Below are positions 25,622-33,775 of a stretch of DNA of 64,000 nt, piece by piece. Under the pieces are notes generated by a model. The model ran no database searches. It saw only the letters and a program-made list of their open reading frames with translations, and had not been told where the DNA came from. Positions within the stretch are counted from its first letter, which is position 1; every line of letters begins with the position of its first letter. The position numbers and the translations under genes are program-made. This DNA comes from Sneathiellales bacterium (GTDB taxonomy: Bacteria > Pseudomonadota > Alphaproteobacteria > JANQFL01): NCBI GenBank assembly GCA_028277845.1, contig JANQFL010000108.1, positions 1-64,000 on the forward strand, in the 5' to 3' direction.

Positions 25622-26758
25622 GTGATCAAGTCTTTGATACGGCAAGTGCTGAGACGGATGCCGGACAAATGGCAGTTCGCCTTCGATGTCGCTGTCATCG
25701 TTCTGCAGGAAACGCGCGCCAACTGGACCATGCCGGTATACCGCGTTCGCGGCCCGCTGGCAGGCGAAGACATCGAGGGGACGCTGGTCTATCTCGGGGA
25801 TCAGCCCCAGTACAAATCCTGGGTGTCGAACATATTTTCCGAACCGTCCAAACCGGAACGTGTGGGCACCGTCAGTTTTCCGAGTGCGGTTCAGCGTCGT
25901 GGCGACTCCCTTGCCGCCGACATTATCCTGTGTCCGACGAACCCGGCCGCATCCAAGTTTCTTCGACGTGCCGGCTGGCGGATCGTCCCCAAGTTCGTTG
26001 ACAGCGTGATCGACCTGCGCCGGCCGGTCAAAGATCTCATTCGCAGCAAGGGCGCCAAGGACGATGTTCGGGTGGTGCGAAAGCTGCAGTACGAACCGCG
26101 GATACTGACCGGGGAGGAACACCTCAGGGAATATTACGAGGATATGCTGCTGCCCATGGTCGAAACGCGGCACAAGGACAACGCACATATTTCTCAATGG
26201 GACGAAGTGCGGAGCATCTTCGCCGACGGGCATCTGCTGGGTGTGTACCGCGACGGTGCATGGGTCGCGGCGATCCTCATCGGCAATGCCGGGGACAAGG
26301 GCGTTCGCATCGCCAGCGTCGGATGGCGCGCGGGCGATGCACAACTGCTCAAGGACCGTGTCGCGGCGGCGTTGTTCTATCACGCCATACTGTGGGCGCA
26401 GGAACAGGGCTTCGAAACGATGAACCTCGGCGGCAGTCTGCCGTTCGTCTCCGACGGCCCCCTCAACTTCAAACTCAAATGGGGCGCCGATTTGCGCGCG
26501 CCGGAACTTGCCCGCGAAGGCGATGGCGTCGACGGCGTGAGAAGCTATCTGGCCGTTGCCACGAACACCGCGACGGCGGCGGGCCGGGCGATGCTGAAAC
26601 ACAATCCGCTTCTGGAGAAACATGACGACGCCATCCGCGCGATCGCATGGCAGTCCGACGTGCCGCGCTTGTTCAAACACCAGGTCGACCGCGGATTCCC
26701 TTGGATCGATTTATCCGACCATGGACACGAAGGCGAAACCCGTGGCGAAACCGGCTGA
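25622..26758 (+). CDS. Second FemAB/GNAT-like acyltransferase
   Basis: 378 residues from a GTG start. The C-terminal half shows a GNAT-like core (GVYRDGAWVAAILIGNAG) and the loop MNLGGSLPFVSDGPLNFK followed by KWGA, which parallels the NIGGTDDPESGLTKFK loop of the preceding gene. The N-terminal 200 residues are less clear. The downstream ATP-grasp gene starts inside its last 38 bases. An acyl or aminoacyl transfer to the glycan is inferred only from family and context. Confidence 0.7.
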   Translation: MIKSLIRQVLRRMPDKWQFAFDVAVIVLQETRANWTMPVYRVRGPLAGEDIEGTLVYLGDQPQYKSWVSNIFSEPSKPERVGTVSFPSAVQRRGDSLAADIILCPTNPAASKFLRRAGWRIVPKFVDSVIDLRRPVKDLIRSKGAKDDVRVVRKLQYEPRILTGEEHLREYYEDMLLPMVETRHKDNAHISQWDEVRSIFADGHLLGVYRDGAWVAAILIGNAGDKGVRIASVGWRAGDAQLLKDRVAAALFYHAILWAQEQGFETMNLGGSLPFVSDGPLNFKLKWGADLRAPELAREGDGVDGVRSYLAVATNTATAAGRAMLKHNPLLEKHDDAIRAIAWQSDVPRLFKHQVDRGFPWIDLSDHGHEGETRGETG

Positions 26759-28601
26759 ATCCGCGGACGGTGGTGCCGCGAGGCCCGATGCACCGAACGC
26801 GGTGCCGCCCGCGGTCCTGATTCTTGGCGCCGGTCCCCGCCTGACGTTGACCATCGCCCGGTCCCTGAAACGGCGGGGGGTCAAGGTGATCGTATCCCCT
26901 GTCAGTCAGGCGGAAGACGTCATCCCGTCCCGTGCAATCGACCGCTTTGTCACGCTGCCCGACAACGCATCCGGGCCGGACGAATTTCTCCAAGCGCTTC
27001 TGGCGCTGATCCGTTCGGAGAACATCGAACTGATCATGCCGACCGGCGACGGCGCCATGGCGATTCTCGGCCAGCACTACAATGCGCTGAAAAACGAAAC
27101 GCGCCTGGGCTGTCCCACGCCCGATGTCATGGAAGCCGTCCTCAACAAGGAAATCACACTGGATGCGGCTAGGCGGTGCGGCATTCCGGCGCCCCTCAGT
27201 TTGCCGGTGGCCGACGCAAGTGAAGCCAAATCGGCATCGCATAAACTCACATTTCCGGTGATCGCCAAGCCGACCGTGCGCAAGGGCGCCAGCCCGTTCA
27301 AGGTGCGTTACTTCAAGACATCCGAAGCGTATATGGCCAGCGCCGAGGCCGAACCGGAATTGTGGCAAGACGTTCTGGTGCAGGAGTATTGTCCGGGCTA
27401 CGGCGTCGGCATCGGCACCTTGTTGCATGACGGCGAACCCATGGCCTTGTTCCAGCACCGGCGGATCAAGGAACTACCCTATTCCGGCGGAGTCAGTGTC
27501 ATGGCCGTCGCTGAGGAACCCGATCCGGGCATTCGTCAGGCGGCGCTCGATCTGTTGCGGGAGATCGGCTGGTACGGCATCGCCATGGTCGAGTTCCGCT
27601 ACGATCCGGCAAGCGGCAAGTTCTGGCTGATGGAAATCAATGGGCGGTACTGGGGCTCGCTCTTCGTCGCCGCCAAAGCCGGGCTGGATTTTCCCTATTA
27701 CGAATGGCAGTTGGCACACGGCCAAAAGCCTGAACCGCCGGAGCGGTATGCCGTCGGCACGAAGGCACGGTGGCTCAGCGGCGATATCATGCGCCTTGTC
27801 GGTATCTTGTCCGGGCCGCAACTCGGCTTCAACAGGCCGTCGCCGTTGCGGGAAATACTTCTCTTCTTCCTGCACTTTTCGCCCCACATCCGGCACGCGG
27901 TCTGGTCCGTCGCCGATCCCAAGCCGGCCATTTGGGAGTGCTGGGAGACGCTCAAGCCGTTGATCACAAGGGCGGTCAAAAAGATCGCGAAGCTCGTCTT
28001 GCCGTCGTTCGTGCTCGAGCAATTGTCGATCTACCGGAGTCTCGGCAGCCGCAGGAAACACTTTCTTAGGTCGCAACTGAAACGGCTGTTCCGGCCAAGT
28101 TCCGCACTGTGCAGGATCGGGCAGCGGCCTGTCCGGTCGGTACTGTTCGTCTGTCTCGGCAATATTATGCGCAGTCCCATGTCGGCCGAAATACTCAAGC
28201 GGGAGTTGCCGCCGGACATGGCGCGGGACATGTCCATCACGTCTGCCGGCTTGTGGCGCGGCCTGGATCCGCAAAACCCGCGTCGGTCGCCCGAGGAGGT
28301 CCAGATGGTGGCCAAGGAGTTCGCCGTATCGCTCGAGGCTCATCGTTCCCAGCCGGTGACCGATGCACTGGTGGCGAAACAGGATCTGATCTTCGTCATG
28401 GACTACGAGAACGAGGCAACGATGCTGGACCGGTTTCCCGAATGCCGCGACCGTCTGTATCTGCTGGGGGCCTGCATATCGAAAGTGCCCGTCAGACAGT
28501 ATGAAATCGAGGACCCGTGGGGTGGCGGCAAGGACACGATCCGCGTCGCCTTTCGGACCATTCAGGACCGCGTCTCCGGGCTGGCGAAGCTATTGACTTG
28601 A
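26721..28601 (+). CDS. ATP-grasp / low-molecular-weight tyrosine phosphatase fusion
   Basis: 626-residue fusion. Residues 1-400 form an ATP-grasp ligase of the carbamoyl-phosphate-synthase type with LILGAGPRLTLTIARSL (pre-ATP-grasp), PVIAKPTVRKGASPF and the metal-binding MEINGRYWGS (E305, N307). A basic helical linker follows. Residues about 470-626 form a LMW protein tyrosine phosphatase: FVCLGNIMRSPMSA has C478-x5-R484 and EDPWGG carries the general acid D598, so it looks active; the second cysteine of the usual P-loop is methionine. The start at 26721 overlaps the previous gene. Substrates are unknown; the phosphatase could serve the tyrosine kinase at 42361. Confidence 0.88.
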   Translation: MDTKAKPVAKPAESADGGAARPDAPNAVPPAVLILGAGPRLTLTIARSLKRRGVKVIVSPVSQAEDVIPSRAIDRFVTLPDNASGPDEFLQALLALIRSENIELIMPTGDGAMAILGQHYNALKNETRLGCPTPDVMEAVLNKEITLDAARRCGIPAPLSLPVADASEAKSASHKLTFPVIAKPTVRKGASPFKVRYFKTSEAYMASAEAEPELWQDVLVQEYCPGYGVGIGTLLHDGEPMALFQHRRIKELPYSGGVSVMAVAEEPDPGIRQAALDLLREIGWYGIAMVEFRYDPASGKFWLMEINGRYWGSLFVAAKAGLDFPYYEWQLAHGQKPEPPERYAVGTKARWLSGDIMRLVGILSGPQLGFNRPSPLREILLFFLHFSPHIRHAVWSVADPKPAIWECWETLKPLITRAVKKIAKLVLPSFVLEQLSIYRSLGSRRKHFLRSQLKRLFRPSSALCRIGQRPVRSVLFVCLGNIMRSPMSAEILKRELPPDMARDMSITSAGLWRGLDPQNPRRSPEEVQMVAKEFAVSLEAHRSQPVTDALVAKQDLIFVMDYENEATMLDRFPECRDRLYLLGACISKVPVRQYEIEDPWGGGKDTIRVAFRTIQDRVSGLAKLLT

Positions 28602-28713
28602 ACCGGGTTTTCGATATTCCGTGCCGCCATATGTTCATGCAATGTTTATATGTTGCCGCCATATCTAGCGCGGTATGTACTCGGACTTTTCTTCGATCGA
28701 TCAGCGACTACAA

Positions 28714-29883
28714 ATGAAAGATATTCTGCGCCGTAAATACCGTGAGTTTTCTCTGCCCGGCCTGGCCAAGCAGGAACTTCGCCGCGACCGGCAGGGATTG
28801 CCGGACACCGACACGCCGCTTGATGAAGCCGTGCGGGCGGCGATGGACTGGCTGGTGCGGGCGCAGGACAAGTCCGCTTCCCAGGATGGCGGCGTCGCCC
28901 GGGATTTCAGCCTGATCAAGGGTTGGGCCACATCATACCCCGAAACGACGGGCTACATCGTCCCGACCATTCTGGAGGGCGCGCGGCGTAAGGTGCGGCC
29001 CGACCTGCGGGAACGGGGCCGGAGAATGCTGGACTGGATGGTGTCCATTCAGTTCCCTGAAGGCGGCTTTCAAGGCGGCAAGATCGATTCGACGCCCGTC
29101 GTGCCGGTGACGTTCAACACCGGCCAGATCCTCATCGGTCTGGCAGCGGGCGTGGCCGAATTCGGCGAGTCCTACGTCGAACCCACCGAACGCGCCGCGG
29201 CCTGGCTGGCCGACACCATGGATGACGACGGCTGCTGGCGGAACTTTCCCACGCCGTTCGCGGCGCCTGGCGAGAAAGCCTACGAAACCCATGTTTCGTG
29301 GGGATTGTTCGAGGCCGAGCGTGTCCGGCCAGGCAAGGGATATGGCGACGCCGGCTTGAAAAACGTGTCCTGGGCGCTGACCAAGCAACGCCCGAACGGC
29401 TGGTTCGACAGCAATTGCCTGACCATGCCCAGCGCGCCGCTCACCCACACCATCGGATATGTCCTGCGCGGTGTTCTGGAAGGCTACCGGCTGAGCGAAG
29501 ACAGGAACTTGCTGACCGCGGCACAAAAGACGGCCGACGGTGTGCTGTCGGCCATTGGCCCCGACGGCTATCTGCCCGGGCGTCTCGATGCCGATTGGCA
29601 ACCGGCCGTGTCGTGGGTCTGCCTGACCGGATCGGTCCAGATCGCCCACTGCTGGTTGATGCTGTACGGATACACGGGCAATGAGGCCTACCGGGATGCG
29701 GCATTTGCCGCCAACGCCTATGTCCGGCGGACCATCAGGATGACGGGTAACGAAGATCAGTTGGGCGCCGTCAAAGGCGCGTTTCCCGTCGATGGCGGCT
29801 ATGGCTCCTACGAGTATCTCAACTGGGCCGCCAAGTTTTTCATCGATTCCCATTGGCTGGAGCGCGATATCCGGCTTGGCTGA
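28714..29883 (+). CDS. Alpha/alpha-toroid protein (terpenoid cyclase/glycosidase-like fold), unknown function
   Basis: 389 residues from the ATG at 28714. Repeated pairs of helices separated by glycine/aromatic turns (FPEGGFQGGKID, DDDGCWRNFPTPF, QRPNGWFDSNC, GPDGYLPGRLD) indicate an alpha/alpha toroid as in terpenoid cyclases, prenyltransferases and some polysaccharide lyases. No signal peptide is seen. The DxDD motif of squalene-hopene cyclases is not apparent. It ends a plus-strand run of glycan-modification genes and overlaps the convergent hydrolase gene by 44 bases. Confidence 0.65.
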   Translation: MKDILRRKYREFSLPGLAKQELRRDRQGLPDTDTPLDEAVRAAMDWLVRAQDKSASQDGGVARDFSLIKGWATSYPETTGYIVPTILEGARRKVRPDLRERGRRMLDWMVSIQFPEGGFQGGKIDSTPVVPVTFNTGQILIGLAAGVAEFGESYVEPTERAAAWLADTMDDDGCWRNFPTPFAAPGEKAYETHVSWGLFEAERVRPGKGYGDAGLKNVSWALTKQRPNGWFDSNCLTMPSAPLTHTIGYVLRGVLEGYRLSEDRNLLTAAQKTADGVLSAIGPDGYLPGRLDADWQPAVSWVCLTGSVQIAHCWLMLYGYTGNEAYRDAAFAANAYVRRTIRMTGNEDQLGAVKGAFPVDGGYGSYEYLNWAAKFFIDSHWLERDIRLG

Positions 29884-30802
29884 CGGTTGGGTGCGTGCCT
29901 GAGATCCAGTTGATGGTGGTGTCCTCCACCCAGGCGCGCCACTCGGCGCGCGAAAACGTGTGATCGGCGGGGTCGAGGTCACAGCGGGTCACCCGCGTGT
30001 CGTCCAGAAGGCTCCGCCACATCGTCGAACGTGCGGCCGCATCGGTGAACTCCCTGGCGGTGAAATCCTGCCCCGACAGGATCAGCAGAACTCGGCCACG
30101 GAATTTTTCCAGCCCGCGCCCCATGCGCGCGGCCAGCGCGTCGTTTCCTGATGTGTCCGGGGCGGCCGCATTTTTTTCATGACCGGGATCGGGGTCGATG
30201 TCCGGCTGTTGTCGCTTGGCGCCGCCGGCCACGGTGGCGATCATGGCGAACAGGGACTTCAGTGAGCCGGCGATGTCGACCCCACCGCCGGCCAATTTGC
30301 GCCAGAAGGCCGGATTGCGAAGCTGCGCCAGATAATAGTGTTTGAGGTATGTGCGCGCCGCGCCTTCCTCGCTGTGCACCCAGGGGTTCAGCAAAGCCAC
30401 GGCCGTGATGCGCGGGTCCCGATGGGCATAAAACAGGATGGCCGAGGCCGCGTCGCACAATCCCCATAACACGACGTTTTTGATCGATGGACACCGTGCA
30501 CACAGGATATCGACGGCGGCCCCGATATCGTCGTCGATGGCCTCGAAACCGGCGAAGACGCCCTCGCTGTCACCCATGCCGCGGTAGTCGAAACGAAGCA
30601 CCGGCCAGCCTTCGGCCGCCAGGCGCCGGGCCAGCAACACGAACTGGCGGTGGCTGCCGACGCGGTATTGCGGGCCGCCAACGACAATGACAATGCCTGT
30701 CTCGGCATCCGCGTTCCCGGTGTGCAGAATGCCGACGAGGTCCGCCTGTTGGCAGGGAATGGTCAGGGGTGATTCCCCGAATGTCTCGGCCACGATGGTC
30801 AT
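29840..30802 (-). CDS. Exosortase A system-associated hydrolase 1
   Basis: Alpha/beta-hydrolase of 320 residues of the exosortase-A-associated hydrolase 1 family (TIGR03100). FDYRGMGDSEG follows the usual oxyanion-region strand, and VLWGLCDAASAILF sits where the nucleophile elbow is expected, with cysteine in place of serine. A late DPADHTFSRAEW carries the likely catalytic histidine. It starts at 30802, overlapping the stop of hydrolase 2 by 4 bases (ATGA). Its 3' end overlaps the convergent toroid gene. The substrate is unknown. Confidence 0.88.
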   Translation of the reverse strand: MTIVAETFGESPLTIPCQQADLVGILHTGNADAETGIVIVVGGPQYRVGSHRQFVLLARRLAAEGWPVLRFDYRGMGDSEGVFAGFEAIDDDIGAAVDILCARCPSIKNVVLWGLCDAASAILFYAHRDPRITAVALLNPWVHSEEGAARTYLKHYYLAQLRNPAFWRKLAGGGVDIAGSLKSLFAMIATVAGGAKRQQPDIDPDPGHEKNAAAPDTSGNDALAARMGRGLEKFRGRVLLILSGQDFTAREFTDAAARSTMWRSLLDDTRVTRCDLDPADHTFSRAEWRAWVEDTTINWISGTHPTVSQAGYRAPANGNR

Positions 30803-31620
30803 GCCGGAGCCTTCCCGTCGGTCAGGGTCTGCCGTGTTGCGTCGATCAGATTGGGCGCCGTGGCGGTTTCCTGCAAAGACCAGAACGGCTCCCCGACGAT
30901 AGGCCGGAGTTGAACGTCCATGCCGGCCGCGCGCCATACATCGATCTGCCGGCGTGCCGCGGGAGTCGCCTCACGGCCTTCATCCGATACCAGTTCGAAC
31001 CAGGAGACGGGGGTTGGCCGGGGGTCGAAATCGCCGAGCTTCAACGCGTCAATGTCGGCCGCCAGGTCCGCGCTCAACATATAGCCCGCGACTTCCACGG
31101 CCGTGCCGGCATTCAGTCGGTCGCGCAAGTCCTTGGTGGTTTCGCCTTTTTCGCCGGTCAGGCCGGCAGCCATGCGAATGCGCAGGAACTGCGTGATGAA
31201 CTGACTGCCGGACGTCACCGCTTGCCACAGAACAAGGTGGTTGATCGGATGCGTGGTCCGCGCGAGCAGATCAAGGGCGAGCACGGCGCCCAGCCGCAGG
31301 CCGACGAGCGAAATACCCGCACGCTCCTTGCCGGAGAGCCAAGATAGGGCGGCTTCGGCATCGCCAAGCCAGGTGGTCCAGCGCCCGTCGGTGAAATCGC
31401 CGGCGCTGTCACCGGTTCCATGGGGGTCGAGGATCAGCGTCCCGATACCGGATTCGGCCAACGATCGCGCCAGCATTGCGGCCATGAAGCGGCTGCGGTT
31501 CATTTCTTCCGCGAACGGCGGCAGGTATAAGACATCCCCGTTATCGGGGGTATCGGCCTTGGGGGGATGGTAAACGCAGAATACGGGTCTGGCAGCGCCG
31601 TCTAGAAAGAATGGCTGCAT
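30799..31620 (-). CDS. Exosortase A system-associated hydrolase 2
   Basis: 273-residue alpha/beta-hydrolase-like protein of the exosortase-A-associated hydrolase 2 family (TIGR03101). Typical are YLPPFAEEMNRSRFM near the start, LDPHGTGDSAGDF, and LVGLRLGAVLALDLL at the elbow, where the usual nucleophile serine is replaced by arginine (GLRLG), as I would expect of a non-classical member. It lies 23 bases after the acyl carrier protein gene and is coupled to hydrolase 1. A thioesterase-like role with the ACP is an inference. Confidence 0.88.
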   Translation of the reverse strand: MQPFFLDGAARPVFCVYHPPKADTPDNGDVLYLPPFAEEMNRSRFMAAMLARSLAESGIGTLILDPHGTGDSAGDFTDGRWTTWLGDAEAALSWLSGKERAGISLVGLRLGAVLALDLLARTTHPINHLVLWQAVTSGSQFITQFLRIRMAAGLTGEKGETTKDLRDRLNAGTAVEVAGYMLSADLAADIDALKLGDFDPRPTPVSWFELVSDEGREATPAARRQIDVWRAAGMDVQLRPIVGEPFWSLQETATAPNLIDATRQTLTDGKAPA

Positions 31621-31643
31621 GGTGCCCGACCGGCCCCCGTCCG

Positions 31644-31895
31644 TCAGGCGGCCTGTTTAAGGTCGATGAAGGCGCACAGACTGCCTACGGTTTCGAACGT
31701 TTCGGCGCTGATTTCATCGTCTTCGACCACGATGCCGAAGGAGTCTTCGATACCCGTAATCACGGCGACGACGGCCATGGAATCAAGCTCGGGCAGGCTG
31801 CCCAGCAGTGCCGTCTCCGGTTCCAACGTTTCCGCCCGGTCGCCCAGCTGCAGGGTGTCGCGGAGAATGGATTTGACGTCGTCGAGGGTCGCCAT
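31644..31895 (-). CDS. Acyl carrier protein
   Basis: 83-residue four-helix carrier protein with the phosphopantetheine attachment serine S39 in LPELDSMAVVAVI. The ATG at 31895 (MATLDDVKSIL) is chosen because the carrier fold begins there. It heads the minus-strand run ACP - hydrolase 2 - hydrolase 1 and is divergent from the acyl-CoA ligase, which may load it. ACPs of this kind are regular members of exosortase A loci. Confidence 0.92.
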   Translation of the reverse strand: MATLDDVKSILRDTLQLGDRAETLEPETALLGSLPELDSMAVVAVITGIEDSFGIVVEDDEISAETFETVGSLCAFIDLKQAA

Positions 31896-32185
31896 GGTCG
31901 GTATTCCTAAGCCAATCGGTACGGGAGAAAAACTATGCTCGGGTCCAATGTCGCCCGCTGCGGTTTCTAAATAATGAAAACATGTGGTCAAATAAAGCCT
32001 TAACCGGGCTATTCGGATGGGAGGCCGGGGCCGAAATCGTTAACGGCGCGGGTCCGGAATCCGTGACATGGGCGAAACATCGTGGCATTACCATCCACTT
32101 TTGATTAAGTGTTCTCCGACTAGATTACCTTGAAATTCAACGATCTAGGAATTTCCCGCTCGGTTGGGACCCGTTTCACAGATAA

Positions 32186-33775
32186 ATGCTTGTCGATCAT
32201 CTCATTTCCCAACACGCCGCCGATTCCGCGCCGGCCAATGCGCTCGTCCACAAAGGCGACGTGTTGTCGTATCGGGCCCTGGAGGAGCAGGTCCAAGGCG
32301 TCGCCAATGGCCTGCTCGAAGCGGGCCTGGGCCGGGCCGGTCGCGTCGCCGTTTATCTGGAGAAGCGCCTCGAAACGGTCGCCGCCATGTTCGGCGCGGT
32401 CCGGGCCGGAGGTGCTTTTGTTCCGGTCAACCCGTTGCTGAGGCCGCGCCAGGTCGGACACATTCTGCGCGATTGCGGCGTCCGCGTGCTGGTGACCAGC
32501 CCCGACCGTCTGAATTCGCTGGGCGATGAAATCGGCGCTTGCCCGGAACTGACATCGGTCGTGCTCGTCGGGTCAGGCACCGTCGATATCGGCGCAAAAC
32601 AGGTTGTCGCCTGGCAGGATCTGATCGCGGCGCCTTTCCGTCAGGCACACCGTGTCATCGACGGCGATTTGGCCGCCATCATGTACACGTCGGGCAGCAC
32701 GGGCTTGCCCAAAGGCGTCATGCTGTCCCATCGCAACATCGTCGCCGGGGCTTTGAGCGTGGCCGAATATCTCGAAAACGGGCCGCACGACCGCATTTTG
32801 TCCGTTCTGCCGCTCAGCTTCGACGCCGGCATGAGCCAGTTGACCACCGGTTTCGCGGTTGGTGCGGAAGTCATCTTGATGAACTACCTGCTGCCCAAGG
32901 ATGTCGTCGTCCAGGCCGGCAAACACCGGATCACCGGCCTGACCGGCGTGCCGCCCCTGTGGAACCAACTGGCGCAACTGGAATGGCCGGCCGAGGCCGT
33001 CGACAGTCTGCGGTACTTCGCCAATACCGGCGGCGCCATGCCCCGCGCGACGCTGGACAGGCTTCGAACCGCATTGCCCAAGAGCAAGCCGTTCCTGATG
33101 TACGGACTGACCGAAGCGTTCCGGTCGACCTACCTGCCGCCGGAACAGGTCGACCGGCGTCCCGATTCCATTGGCAAGGCGATTCCCAACGCGGAAATAC
33201 TGGTGATCGGCGAGGACGGCAATCCCGTCGGCCCCGGACAAGAAGGGGAACTTGTGCACCGCGGCGCATTGGTCGGTTTGGGTTACTGGAACGATCCCGA
33301 AAAGACGGCAAAACGCTTTAAACCGGTACCCGGTGGACCCGATGGATTGGTTGTACCCGAAATCGCCGTCTGGTCCGGCGACACCGTGCGCATCGACGAT
33401 GAGGGCTATCTCTATTTCGTCGGCCGGCGCGACGACATGATCAAAACCTCGGGTTACCGGGTCAGTCCAAACGAGGTGGAGGAAACCGTCTACGCCAGCG
33501 GGGCCGTCGGCGAAGCGGTCGCGCTGGGTGCGGCACACCCGACCCTGGGCCAGGGGATTGTCGTCGTGGCAACGGCGCCCAACGGTGCGGCCTTCGACGT
33601 GGACGCCGTCATCGCCTTCTGCCGCCGAGAGTTGCCGCCGTTCATGGTGCCGCACCAGGTGATCGAACGCGACTCCCTGCCGCGCAATCCGAACGGCAAG
33701 ATCGACCGCACGGTTCTGGCGGCCGAATTCGCCGATACATTCCAGCCGGAAAACGGTGCGGAGGACGGCGCATGA
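32186..33775 (+). CDS. Acyl-CoA ligase (AMP-forming), exosortase A-associated
   Basis: 529-residue adenylate-forming enzyme (ANL superfamily, TIGR03098-like). Motifs are the P-loop MYTSGSTGLPKGVMLSHRN, YGLTEAFRS, the hinge RRDDMIKTSGYRVSPNEVEE and the C-terminal catalytic lysine in NPNGKIDR. It would adenylate a carboxylate and transfer it to CoA or to the nearby ACP. The stop overlaps the start of the decarboxylase gene (ATGA, 33772-33775), so the two are translated together. The divergent spacer to the ACP gene (31896-32185) contains no other gene. Confidence 0.93.
   Translation: MLVDHLISQHAADSAPANALVHKGDVLSYRALEEQVQGVANGLLEAGLGRAGRVAVYLEKRLETVAAMFGAVRAGGAFVPVNPLLRPRQVGHILRDCGVRVLVTSPDRLNSLGDEIGACPELTSVVLVGSGTVDIGAKQVVAWQDLIAAPFRQAHRVIDGDLAAIMYTSGSTGLPKGVMLSHRNIVAGALSVAEYLENGPHDRILSVLPLSFDAGMSQLTTGFAVGAEVILMNYLLPKDVVVQAGKHRITGLTGVPPLWNQLAQLEWPAEAVDSLRYFANTGGAMPRATLDRLRTALPKSKPFLMYGLTEAFRSTYLPPEQVDRRPDSIGKAIPNAEILVIGEDGNPVGPGQEGELVHRGALVGLGYWNDPEKTAKRFKPVPGGPDGLVVPEIAVWSGDTVRIDDEGYLYFVGRRDDMIKTSGYRVSPNEVEETVYASGAVGEAVALGAAHPTLGQGIVVVATAPNGAAFDVDAVIAFCRRELPPFMVPHQVIERDSLPRNPNGKIDRTVLAAEFADTFQPENGAEDGA

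Noticed and set aside
24533-26680. Long open frame on the minus strand opposite the two FemAB-like genes
   Set aside because: It has no recognisable motif, spans two real genes and their spacer, and is the usual antisense opening seen in high-GC coding DNA.
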